Positions 8,547-16,852 of a stretch of 64,000 bases of DNA are shown here, piece after piece (the stretch's first letter is position 1; each line of letters opens with the position of its first letter). Position numbers and translations under genes: made by a program. The stretch is from Chitinophagaceae bacterium (GTDB taxonomy: Bacteria; Bacteroidota; Bacteroidia; Chitinophagales; Chitinophagaceae), in NCBI GenBank assembly GCA_017307735.1, contig JAFKGR010000016.1, positions 1-64,000 on the forward strand. The letters are read 5' to 3'. The notes under the pieces were generated by a model. That model was not told the DNA's origin. It was given only the letters and a program-made list of their open reading frames with translations, and made no database searches.

Positions 8547-9815
8547 CTATTCGTATCTCAACGCCACAATCGGATCTAATTTTGAAGCTTTTATAGCAGG
8601 GTATAAACCGGCCGCAAGCCCTACAATGCTGCACGTAACTACACCGGCAATCACCCACGCCCAGGGAATAACAAAGCCCACATGTAACAGATAACCAACG
8701 ATATTTCCCACGCTGATCCCGAGTACAATTCCAAATAGCGCCCCCATCAGGCTGATCAGGACAGATTCTACCAGGAATTGAAACTTGATACTTTTTGCTT
8801 TTCCGCCGATGGCTTTGATAAGTCCGATTTCCCGCGTCCGTTCATTTACGGCGACCAACATAATATTCATTAATCCGATTGCAGCGCTGATAAGTGTAAT
8901 CAATCCAATAAAACCAGCGGCAGTTGTCACAGCGCCAAGGCTGTTGATGAATACTTCGGCAATGCTATCGCTTTTGAGTATATAAAAATTATTCTGTTCT
9001 TCGATCTGGAGATTTCTGATAGGCCTGAACGTACCTTTTGCTTCCGAAATAGCCGCATCGAGTAATTTGATGTCATTTACCCTGACACCAATATTAAAAG
9101 AGGAGTTACCTACCTGAAATATCCTTCGAAGATTATTGTATGTGGTCAGGACAATATTATCTGCATTCAAAAAAGAACTGCTTCCTTTATTCTTGAGAAC
9201 TCCGATAACTCTGTATTTAATGCCTGCCACATTGATTATTTTATCAACAGCCCTGGATGTTTCATCTCCATATAAAGTTTGGGCCACACTATTTCCTATA
9301 ATACATACATTTTTTCCGCTCTGCACATCCAACTCATTGAAATTCCTACCCAATTCAAGATCATATCCACTCAGCATCAGATAATTTTCATCAACCCCAA
9401 TCAGCATAATATTGGGATTCGTTTTTTGTTTATCTGTATTGACGGTTACATTTCTGTAATTAACAGACAGGCTCACCCTTGCCGGAAACCTGAACCGTTG
9501 TTTGAATAGCCTCGCCTGATCAAAAGTGATGATTTTATTTTCATTGCTTTTTTTCTTTTTTAAATCCTTTGAGGATGTTTTCTTTACATCATTGTTTCCT
9601 CTTCCGAAATTAATATCGCGAAAGCGGATTGTAAAAGAATTGGCTCCCATCGTGGCAAAACTGTCTTGCAGGCTCTTATTCATGGCTGCAATGGCAGTAA
9701 TGATTCCAATCAATGCCATGATTCCAAAAGCTATGATGGCAATCGTGATTCCGGATCGTAACTTGTTGCTCTTTACAGTATTCCAGGCCTGGGAGAAAAT
9801 ATCTCTGACAACCAT
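8547..9815 (-). CDS. ABC transporter permease, MacB/FtsX family
   Basis: The product is 422 residues from the ATG at 9815; a TTG three codons earlier is possible. The first helix is at about 15-40 (LRSGITIAIIAFGIMALIGI). A periplasmic MacB-PCD domain follows at about 45-265, then three C-terminal helices of the FtsX domain, with the typical phrase NIMLVAVNERTREIGLIKAIGG at about 312-333 and a final GLAAGLYPAIKASKLDPIVALRYE-like end. Such permeases pair with a MacB/LolD-type ATPase for export or lipoprotein handling. No ATPase gene adjoins it here; one of that type lies 17 kb away at 27170. Confidence 0.9.
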   Translation of the reverse strand: MVVRDIFSQAWNTVKSNKLRSGITIAIIAFGIMALIGIITAIAAMNKSLQDSFATMGANSFTIRFRDINFGRGNNDVKKTSSKDLKKKKSNENKIITFDQARLFKQRFRFPARVSLSVNYRNVTVNTDKQKTNPNIMLIGVDENYLMLSGYDLELGRNFNELDVQSGKNVCIIGNSVAQTLYGDETSRAVDKIINVAGIKYRVIGVLKNKGSSSFLNADNIVLTTYNNLRRIFQVGNSSFNIGVRVNDIKLLDAAISEAKGTFRPIRNLQIEEQNNFYILKSDSIAEVFINSLGAVTTAAGFIGLITLISAAIGLMNIMLVAVNERTREIGLIKAIGGKAKSIKFQFLVESVLISLMGALFGIVLGISVGNIVGYLLHVGFVIPWAWVIAGVVTCSIVGLAAGLYPAIKASKLDPIVALRYE

Positions 9816-9895
9816 TCTTGACAAGAATATAGATTAAAAAATGATGGGGTGAAGTTAAGCACTCATCTCAGAATGTAAGTACCACTGATGTAATT

Positions 9896-11284
9896 TTAAT
9901 AATAGATCCAATCGATTAAAAGATTGGGAGCAATTCCCAACAGGATAATGATAAACATGATAAAGGAAAGTGTCCATTTAAATCCTCTGGAAATTTGTAT
10001 AGGTTCTGCCGGATCAGATTCAGGCTTCTTAAAATAAATAGCCTGTATCACTCTGAAATAATAAAATGAACTTATTGCAACGCACAATAATGCAAAAACC
10101 ACCAGCCAAAAATGATACCCGTCCCTGACGGCCGCCCATAACATATAAAATTTTGCCGTGAAACCGCCGGTGAGTGGAATTCCGGTCAACGACAATAAAA
10201 ACACGGTCGCTGAAAAGCCCAGCCACGGATGGGCTTTACCTAATCCCCGAAATCCATCCAGTGTATAATCAGGCATTTTGGAAACGATGGCAAACATACC
10301 GATGGTAGCAAGAGAATAGACTGTCAGATACAACAACAGGCCTTCTTCTGCCGGGGCATTAATTGCAAATATGGCAAACATCATAAAACCTGATTGTGCG
10401 ATGGCTGAATATGCCAACATCCTTTTTACACTTTGCTGAAATACTGCGGCAATGTTTCCAATAAACAAAGTAGCAGCAATGACAATCACCACCAATGGTT
10501 GCCATTCGTGATGTGCTGCGGCAAAACTATTTTCAAATAATCTCAGGAAAGCAATAAATACTCCGGCTTTTACAATTGTTGCCATCAACGAACCGATTGG
10601 CGCAGGTGCACCATCATATACATCAGGAGCCCAGAAATGAAACGGAACAGCGGAAGCCCTGAATGACATGGCAATAAATAATAAGATTAATCCCGAAGCA
10701 ATCAGAATGGGCATGTGACCCTTACCCATATCAAAAAAATTGATCGAAAAGGAACCGAGGCTGTTTCCTCCGTAAATAAAAGCAATGCCCAAAAGCAGGA
10801 CTGCCGTCATGAACATCCCGATTAAAAAAAATTTCAGCGAAGCTTCATTTCCTTTCAGGTTGGTCTTATCGCTCCCTACCAAAATGTAGAGCGGAACGGA
10901 GATTAGTTCGAGACCCAGAAACAGCATCCAGAGCGTATTGTAAGACGAACATACCGAAACCCCGCACAAAACAAAAAATATCAGACTGAAATATTCTGCT
11001 ACATGTGACCCAATGGATTCAATTTCGTTTCCATTCAGAAGAAATAAAATAAGAGTACAAACCAATGCAACCGTATTTATCAAAAGACCCAATGAATCAA
11101 CACGAAAAAAGTCCCGTGTATTGATATTGAAAAACGGGCCGGCAAAAAATTCATACTGGTTACTCAGAATAAGAATCAATACTCCGGCAATGGCGATGTA
11201 TCCGGGCAGTTTTTTATTTTTTATAAAAACTGCACAAAGCATCAAAATGATTCCCCATAAGGCCGAAATAATAATTGCGTTCAT
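9896..11284 (-). CDS. nuoN: NADH-quinone oxidoreductase subunit N-like antiporter subunit
   Basis: This 462-residue protein has about 14 membrane helices and is an antiporter-like subunit of the complex I membrane arm. Conserved features are present: Glu126 in FLGLELISVPLY (E. coli E133), Lys239 in ATIVKAGVF (K247), Lys378 in GGFTAKFYML (K395) and PFHFWAPDVYDGAP at 214-227. The usual channel Lys (K217) is Arg209 (SFRASAVPFH). It is the last gene of the cluster, 31 bp after nuoM. Of the three antiporter-like subunits here it is the closest to normal. Confidence 0.9.
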   Translation of the reverse strand: MNAIIISALWGIILMLCAVFIKNKKLPGYIAIAGVLILILSNQYEFFAGPFFNINTRDFFRVDSLGLLINTVALVCTLILFLLNGNEIESIGSHVAEYFSLIFFVLCGVSVCSSYNTLWMLFLGLELISVPLYILVGSDKTNLKGNEASLKFFLIGMFMTAVLLLGIAFIYGGNSLGSFSINFFDMGKGHMPILIASGLILLFIAMSFRASAVPFHFWAPDVYDGAPAPIGSLMATIVKAGVFIAFLRLFENSFAAAHHEWQPLVVIVIAATLFIGNIAAVFQQSVKRMLAYSAIAQSGFMMFAIFAINAPAEEGLLLYLTVYSLATIGMFAIVSKMPDYTLDGFRGLGKAHPWLGFSATVFLLSLTGIPLTGGFTAKFYMLWAAVRDGYHFWLVVFALLCVAISSFYYFRVIQAIYFKKPESDPAEPIQISRGFKWTLSFIMFIIILLGIAPNLLIDWIYY

Positions 11285-11315
11285 ACCCGGATATTCATTA
11301 TCAAAAAAATGTCAA

Positions 11316-12821
11316 TTAAATATTTATTCCTCCCATTCGCCGCATTAATTCCTGTGCTATTCCATTCGTGAAATGTAAAATCAGATCCGGATAAATACCC
11401 AAGATAATTATCAGAAGTACCAATACCGACATCGCAAGGGTTTGAAAAATGCTGATAGATATTTCAGGTTTACCCTGGTTTTTATTTTCACTATAAAAGA
11501 CTTTTCGGAATATTTTCAACAGATAAACAGCACTCAAAACAATCCCGATACAGGCAATGAAAGCAAGCCATTTGCTATAAGAAAATAATCCTGCCAGAAT
11601 AAGAAATTTACTTGTAAAAGAATTTGTAAAAGGGAATCCAATGTTGGCGAGTAAAATAATCATAAAGAAAAACGTCAATGCCGGAGATTTTTTGGCGAGG
11701 CCTCCCAATTCAGAAATTTTTCTTGTTCCGGTCGACTCTTCAATAATACTTACCACCATCCACAATCCCAGGATATTGATTCCATGATTAAACAATTCGA
11801 ACATGGCGCCTCTGAACCCGGGAACATTTCCTGAAAAAATACCAGCGGCAATCAATCCCATCTGGGCAACAGATGCCCATGCTACCAGTTTTTTTAAATC
11901 ATCCTGAACCCAGGCAATACTACATCCGTAAACAAATCCGGTAACAGACAAAACCACCAGAATTGTTTCATATTTCAATATACCAACTGAAACCATCGGT
12001 ACAATCCAACGCAACATGATAACTACTCCCATCTTTGTCATCACCGAACTCATAACAATGGTTGAAGCAAATGGCGATTGTTCAAACATATCCGGCTGCC
12101 AGGAATGAAATGGAAAAACCGGGGTTATAATGGCAACAGCAAAAAAGAATAACAGAAAAATTCCTGGCTGACCCGCCGGTTCAATGTGTGTGGTATAAAA
12201 AGCCATGATGCTGAAAGAATGTACAGACTCCGGATTAAGCTGAGGTGCAAACTGATAGAAATAGAGAATACCTGCCAACATCAAAAGCGCGGAAACAAAT
12301 GTGTAAGCAAACGATTTATATCCAACGGAAATTCTCCGGCTGCCTCCCCAAATACAGCAAAGGAAATAAGCAGGGATGAAGGCGAGTATCCAGAAGAAAT
12401 AAAAAACGAGCATATCGTAGGCCACAAAAACTCCCATCAGGCCACATTCAAAAAGAAGCATGAGAGAATAAAACAAAGAAGGGTTTTCAATTTTCCTTTT
12501 GTGAAAATTCAGAAAAACAATTGGAAACGTCAGAGCAGTCAAAAGGGTAACGATAAAACCAAGACTATCGAGGCCAACACTGAAACTCGCTCCCATGTAG
12601 GGCATCCATAAATAACTAACATGATTGTAATTAAAATTTTGCACCTGCTTTGAAGGGTCGGAATAGAAAAGGCTGATGACAGACACAATCAGAACAAGAA
12701 TTGATGACCCAAGCGCAAACCATTTTACCGAATTACTCTTTTTTATAAATATTGAAATGATTCCTGCGATAAGAGGTATCCAAATAAGCAATTCCGGAAA
12801 GGTGAAATAATTACCTAACAT
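11316..12821 (-). CDS. nuoM: NADH-quinone oxidoreductase subunit M-like antiporter subunit (channel residues altered)
   Basis: This 501-residue polytopic protein aligns with NuoM throughout (LMGVFVAYDMLVFYFFW, IPAYFLCCIWGG, FPFHSWQPD, LKKLVAWASVAQMG). Two hallmark channel residues are missing by position. The Glu of FFWE (E. coli E144) is Ile145, and the Lys of AVKxP (K234) is Ile232. Lys263 (K265) is kept, and the terminal Glu (E407, VGEF) is Lys405 (TSKF), as in NuoN/NuoL. It probably still folds as an antiporter-like subunit, but normal proton translocation through it is doubtful. The start is separated from the nuoL stop by an unusual 276-bp gap. Confidence 0.85.
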   Translation of the reverse strand: MLGNYFTFPELLIWIPLIAGIISIFIKKSNSVKWFALGSSILVLIVSVISLFYSDPSKQVQNFNYNHVSYLWMPYMGASFSVGLDSLGFIVTLLTALTFPIVFLNFHKRKIENPSLFYSLMLLFECGLMGVFVAYDMLVFYFFWILAFIPAYFLCCIWGGSRRISVGYKSFAYTFVSALLMLAGILYFYQFAPQLNPESVHSFSIMAFYTTHIEPAGQPGIFLLFFFAVAIITPVFPFHSWQPDMFEQSPFASTIVMSSVMTKMGVVIMLRWIVPMVSVGILKYETILVVLSVTGFVYGCSIAWVQDDLKKLVAWASVAQMGLIAAGIFSGNVPGFRGAMFELFNHGINILGLWMVVSIIEESTGTRKISELGGLAKKSPALTFFFMIILLANIGFPFTNSFTSKFLILAGLFSYSKWLAFIACIGIVLSAVYLLKIFRKVFYSENKNQGKPEISISIFQTLAMSVLVLLIIILGIYPDLILHFTNGIAQELMRRMGGINI

Positions 12822-13097
12822 AAACAGGAAATTATTTTTGATTCGGAAAAAAGATTATTGTTCTTTTGTCCCCATCCCCCGAACCATTCTAAAGAATTTT
12901 CCATATCAATAATCAGATGAAAGAAAGCAAAATCAGTCAGGGCAATTTTTTTGCACCTTTTAAAAATATTTTAAACAAAAATAAAAATCCTTTGCATCAG
13001 GGAGGAGAAAACTATAGTTGCTTTTTCAAAAAAATATCCCTTCCCCTAAAACCTTTGCACTTTTATGTTTCTCCTCTTTTTCAAAAACACCTCTATT

Positions 13098-15005
13098 CTA
13101 CTGCAACACGAACAAATAAATAACAAAAAACAAAACAGTTCCTAAAACCATCAGCAGCACATAAGAACCCAACTGGCCGCTTTGCAGTAATCTGAATTGC
13201 CTGCTGCTATAAATGACAGCCTTCCCCACTCCATTCACAGACCCTTCTATTATTTTTAAATCGATTGTTTTTTCAAAAAATTGTGAGGTCTTTTTTACCG
13301 GCCTCAATACGAATGCATCCCAAATCCGGTTAGCATAAAAAGCATTATTCAATAAGGTTGAGAAACGACTCTTCTTTTCCTGACCTTTCTGTTTTCTAAA
13401 ATAAAACCAGGAAAAGATTACAGAAGCAAGAACAATAATAGCTGATATCAAAAGAAGAATTTTTTCTTCGCCAACATTCTTACTTTTTGTTTTTACAAAC
13501 TTTTCTGAAACGGAAAGAACAGGTTCGAGGAATGAAGAAAAATAATTGGTGCCTGGTTTTATAACCTCCGGAATGTTGATCCATCCAATTGACAAAGCCA
13601 GTATAGCCAAAATAAAAAAAGTCATCACAATCGTAGATGAACTATTTGCATTGTATCTGATTTCAATTTCTTTTTCATTACCTCCCTTGAAGAAAAGCGC
13701 TACAATACGGATCAGGTAAGCAACCGTAAGGATTAATCCGGAGATGGAGATCAGATAGATAAAAATATTTTTTGCAAAAGCGGCATTCAAAATTTCATTT
13801 ATGGCAATAAATCCGGAAAAGGGCGGAATACATCCGAGGGCGACACAGCCGGCGAGAAAAGGAATGAAACCTGCTTTTAATTTACGGAAGATCGTACCTG
13901 ATTTTCGAATATCTTTTGTACGTCCTGAAACCTGCACAAAAATACCTGCACTCAAAATCAAAAGTGTTTTACTGACAGCGTGGATGATGGCGAACAAAAG
14001 AGCCTGAGAAAAAGCGCCAACACCAATACCGATAAATACAAATCCCAATTGGCTCACAGTTGAAAAAGCGAGTAATTTTTTTATGTCATTTTGATTCAGT
14101 GCAATCAACGCCCCGAGGATTAACGTTATTGAACCAATTGCTGCGGTAAACGTTAGCATTGTGGGAGATAAAGAAAATAACAAACTGCAACGGATCAATA
14201 AAATGGCTCCTGCGGATACGACTGTTACTGACTGGATCAAAGCGGTTGCAGGAACCGGGCTTGTGACGGTTTCGGATACCCAGAAAAAAAACGGGAACTG
14301 AGCACTCTTAATCAAAGCAGAAAAAAGAAACAATATTGAAACCCCCGTCAAAAAACCTTCAGATGGGGTTAATGTCAAAAACAATGCATTGCCGCCATAA
14401 AATAATTTCGAGACGGACAGTGTGTGGTAATCAGTCAGTATCCAGATAATCCCTAACAACAATGCCATATCACCTGCCAAATTCAGCAAAAACAATTTCG
14501 TGGCAGACTTTGTGTTGTTGTCATTTTTTTTGAACCCCATTAAAAAGAAAGTTGCAAGGCTCATTCCTGCCCATCCAAAAAACATTACCATCAGGTTACT
14601 TCCCATAACAAATAAGAGCATAGAAGTTATAAGCAGATTCAGGAAAGCAGAAAATATAGCAAAACGTTCTTTGGATTCTCCGTTCATAAAAGGTCCGGAA
14701 AATATCTGGATTAAAAATCCGATACCAGTTACCGCCAAAATCAAAACGGATGTCAACTGATCAATTCGATATCCAAAGTCAATAGTATAATTATCGAAAC
14801 TGAATAAGTTGAAATAAGAAGTTTCAAAAAGCTGAAACTGCGGTGAACCCACAGCATTGAAGACCATTGCGCTTATTCCAAAAGAAATGAGTACGGCAAT
14901 GCTTCCAACAAAAGATGAAACGAATTTTGGTAACCTTTTTCGCAGAAGGTTGTTAAATAAAAATGCCAGAAAAGGAAATAATGGTATTAGATAGATAGTA
15001 TTCAT
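13098..15005 (-). CDS. nuoL: NADH-quinone oxidoreductase subunit L-like protein (channel residues altered)
   Basis: The product is 635 residues from the ATG at 15005 (a TTG three codons upstream is less likely). It has the NuoL layout, including the long C-terminal part with the lateral helix. Matches include YRIDQLTSVLILAVTGIGFLI, IKSAQFPFFFW, LAFSTVSQLGF and the C-terminal GQLGSYVLLMVLG. Kept: Lys233 (E. coli K229), a His and Lys346 in IIHAVSKTLL. Lost by position: the Glu of GWEG (E144) is Ala146, the His of ALIHAAT (H254) is Gln258, and the Lys of SKDEIL (K399) is Ile402. It is 34 bp downstream of nuoK. Confidence 0.85.
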   Translation of the reverse strand: MNTIYLIPLFPFLAFLFNNLLRKRLPKFVSSFVGSIAVLISFGISAMVFNAVGSPQFQLFETSYFNLFSFDNYTIDFGYRIDQLTSVLILAVTGIGFLIQIFSGPFMNGESKERFAIFSAFLNLLITSMLLFVMGSNLMVMFFGWAGMSLATFFLMGFKKNDNNTKSATKLFLLNLAGDMALLLGIIWILTDYHTLSVSKLFYGGNALFLTLTPSEGFLTGVSILFLFSALIKSAQFPFFFWVSETVTSPVPATALIQSVTVVSAGAILLIRCSLLFSLSPTMLTFTAAIGSITLILGALIALNQNDIKKLLAFSTVSQLGFVFIGIGVGAFSQALLFAIIHAVSKTLLILSAGIFVQVSGRTKDIRKSGTIFRKLKAGFIPFLAGCVALGCIPPFSGFIAINEILNAAFAKNIFIYLISISGLILTVAYLIRIVALFFKGGNEKEIEIRYNANSSSTIVMTFFILAILALSIGWINIPEVIKPGTNYFSSFLEPVLSVSEKFVKTKSKNVGEEKILLLISAIIVLASVIFSWFYFRKQKGQEKKSRFSTLLNNAFYANRIWDAFVLRPVKKTSQFFEKTIDLKIIEGSVNGVGKAVIYSSRQFRLLQSGQLGSYVLLMVLGTVLFFVIYLFVLQ

Positions 15006-15039
15006 CTTATTCAAAAATAATACTACTATTCATTTGGTG

Positions 15040-15372
15040 TCAATTTTTTAAACGGTTAAGGAAATTAATATCCACACTTCTGGTATTTCTGAAGTACATC
15101 AGAATAATAGCAAGACCAATGCAAACTTCCACCGCACCAACCACCATAATAAAGAAAGCGAATGATTGTCCGTCCATTGCCACATTCACTACAAAAGCAT
15201 TTTTCCGATCCGACAAATGCATTTTTGAGAAAGCGACGAGTATCAGATTAACCGAATTGAGCATTAATTCAACAGACATAAGCACAATAATGGAATTCCG
15301 CCTGGTGAGCACTCCTGCAATACCCGTTACAAACAAAGTAATTCCAAGAAAGATATACCATTTGATTTCCAT
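15040..15372 (-). CDS. nuoK: NADH-quinone oxidoreductase subunit K
   Basis: This 110-residue protein has three membrane helices. It is close to canonical NuoK: GVLTRRNSIIVLMSVELMLN with Glu35 (E. coli E36), DGQSFAFFIMVVGAVEVCIG with Glu82 (E72), and the usual polar C-terminus. Both Glu residues of the central proton axis are retained, unlike the losses in neighbouring subunits. Its ATG shares one base with the TGA of the preceding gene (TGATG at 15374-15370), implying coupled translation. Confidence 0.92.
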   Translation of the reverse strand: MEIKWYIFLGITLFVTGIAGVLTRRNSIIVLMSVELMLNSVNLILVAFSKMHLSDRKNAFVVNVAMDGQSFAFFIMVVGAVEVCIGLAIILMYFRNTRSVDINFLNRLKN

Positions 15373-15905
15373 CAGTCAAGTTTTACATAAAGCCCCACTC
15401 CAAAAGTATCAGATGCAGGCCCGATTGAAAATATTTTCCTGATTTTATTTACGGCTATCCCATTAAAAATATCGACAGCTTTGTAACTGGCGCCTTTGGT
15501 GAGAAGTTTTACAATTAATCCGGAGGCAGCCGCACCTAGCCCCGAATACAATGCGCTGTTGTAATCTCCGCTCTTTACCGACTTGTCCATTTTTCTTACC
15601 AGGCTGTACGCAACGATTGCGCCTCCGGTAAAAGCCGCAGCACGGTAAATAATCCTGCCTGTCCGGAATGTCTTGAAAAGCCTGTTGATTTCATCATCTT
15701 TTTTCATTCCTAAAATCTCTGCAACTTTTGAAACTTTTGTAATTGGTGTCCCTGCCAGTGAGAACTTAGGTGCAAATCCCTTTTGCACATCCATAATCTT
15801 TCCGATCAAATCCTGAAGGTCCAGGTTATTGAGATCTATTTGTGCTTTCGCACTGCCCGCAAAAAACAGAAAACCAAGGGTAAGGATTAAAAACATCTTT
15901 TTCAT
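15372..15905 (-). CDS. Unrecognised secreted/membrane protein inserted between nuoJ and nuoK
   Basis: This is a 177-residue product with a clear signal peptide (residues 1-22: KKMFLILTLGFLFFAGSAKAQ), an Asp/Leu-rich stretch (IDLNNLDLQDLIGKI), a polar helical part with a basic patch, and two weakly hydrophobic Gly/Ala-rich segments at about 91-106 (AAAFTGGAIVAYSLV) and 117-137 (SALYSGLGAAASGLIVKLL). It ends GVGLYVKLD, like a short membrane-inserting strand. It matches no complex I subunit. Its ATG overlaps the nuoJ stop by 4 bp (ATGA) and its stop overlaps the nuoK start, so it is a coupled member of the operon. Function unknown; an accessory or assembly factor on the periplasmic face is my inference. 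Confidence 0.8.
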   Translation of the reverse strand: MKKMFLILTLGFLFFAGSAKAQIDLNNLDLQDLIGKIMDVQKGFAPKFSLAGTPITKVSKVAEILGMKKDDEINRLFKTFRTGRIIYRAAAFTGGAIVAYSLVRKMDKSVKSGDYNSALYSGLGAAASGLIVKLLTKGASYKAVDIFNGIAVNKIRKIFSIGPASDTFGVGLYVKLD

Positions 15906-16420
15906 TTCATGTTTGTTTTTGATAATTCACTTTTATTAATAATCACAATCCCCATGATGGCGCTCAGAAAAAGCAAACTGCTCATTACAAAAGGGACAGC
16001 ATATTTATCTATCAGGGTTTTTCCTAAATTTTCTGCAAGTCCAACAGCCATTCCGGGCCTTACAATGACATTGCTTTGTTCTGTATGGGCCAGTGCCCCA
16101 ATCAATACAATCATCAAAGTCAGAGATGCTATAACCCCGATCAGTTTCATGTATCTGTTTTTCATGGGTTCTGCAAGAAGCTGCGGATTGATTAGAATGA
16201 TTACAAACAGAAAAATCACCATCACCGCTCCTGCACTCACCAGTAAGTTTACCATTGCAATAACCTGCGCATTCATAAGAATATATTGACCGGAAAGAGT
16301 AAAGAATACAATCAGCAGGGAAAGAGCGCTTTTCACAGGTTTTCGGCACGTGATAACTCCGAGTGCAGCTACAACGGAAATTGCTGCAAGTCCCCAAAAT
16401 ATGATCTGTGTGGTTCCCAT
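15902..16420 (-). CDS. nuoJ: NADH-quinone oxidoreductase subunit J-like protein
   Basis: This 172-residue protein has five predicted helices. The NuoJ core is visible at about 24-76 (TCRKPVKSALSLLIVFFTLSG, then SAGAVMVIFLFVIILINPQ). The Tyr of the conserved VYAGA pi-bulge helix is Ser62, and the preceding Gln is Asn58. Both belong to the region that couples quinone chemistry to the membrane arm in ordinary complex I. The stop overlaps the next gene's start by 4 bp. Confidence 0.85.
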   Translation of the reverse strand: MGTTQIIFWGLAAISVVAALGVITCRKPVKSALSLLIVFFTLSGQYILMNAQVIAMVNLLVSAGAVMVIFLFVIILINPQLLAEPMKNRYMKLIGVIASLTLMIVLIGALAHTEQSNVIVRPGMAVGLAENLGKTLIDKYAVPFVMSSLLFLSAIMGIVIINKSELSKTNMK

Positions 16421-16472
16421 TGAATACGGTACCGAATTTAATTGTAAGTAAAACTATTTATATCGTTTATAG

Positions 16473-16787
16473 TTATGATAATTCATAATGGCTTTCATGT
16501 AAATAAGAAAACGTTATACAATGATCCACTTCGTAAAACTCTCTGCAATGATAAATACATCTGTTATCAGAAGGCTTCAGGTAAAAGGAGCCGGGATTGA
16601 GATTTGTAAGATTCCTGAATGCAAAATTTTGAAACTCAAAAAGGTCTGAATAACTCGTGGTTATATTTCTGTCAAACAGGTCGCGAATGTGAAAATCACC
16701 TTCTTCCGAAAGTGAATTGAATGAAAGGCTAACGAGCGGAGGTGTCAATTCCTGTGGAGTTTGTAAATTTTTTTCTGAGGTTTTCAT
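16473..16787 (-). CDS. Small unrecognised protein in the slot normally held by nuoI
   Basis: The product is 104 residues from the ATG at 16787; a TTG start at 16823 would give 116. It is soluble by composition. The C-terminal part carries a Cys/His cluster, DNRCIYHCREFYEVDHCITF (about 79-98), which could bind a metal. It has none of the two CxxCxxCxxxCP ferredoxin motifs of NuoI, the subunit encoded between nuoH and nuoJ in standard operons. It lies 65 bp after the nuoH stop and 52 bp before the nuoJ start. It may be a real small gene or a chance frame in a remnant of nuoI; I could not decide. Confidence 0.4.
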   Translation of the reverse strand: MKTSEKNLQTPQELTPPLVSLSFNSLSEEGDFHIRDLFDRNITTSYSDLFEFQNFAFRNLTNLNPGSFYLKPSDNRCIYHCREFYEVDHCITFSYLHESHYELS

Positions 16788-16852
16788 TTTCGGACTTTTC
16801 AATTTTATTTTTTTAGCTGTCAATTTTATCGATACTATTTTTTGATAAAAGT

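Noticed and set aside
12917..13123. 68-codon plus-strand frame in the nuoL-nuoM gap
   Set aside because: It runs into nuoL in antisense, and its composition is that of AT-rich non-coding DNA.
16473..16823. Reading the nuoI-slot gene as true NuoI
   Set aside because: It lacks both CxxCxxCxxxCP motifs and is about 60 residues too short.
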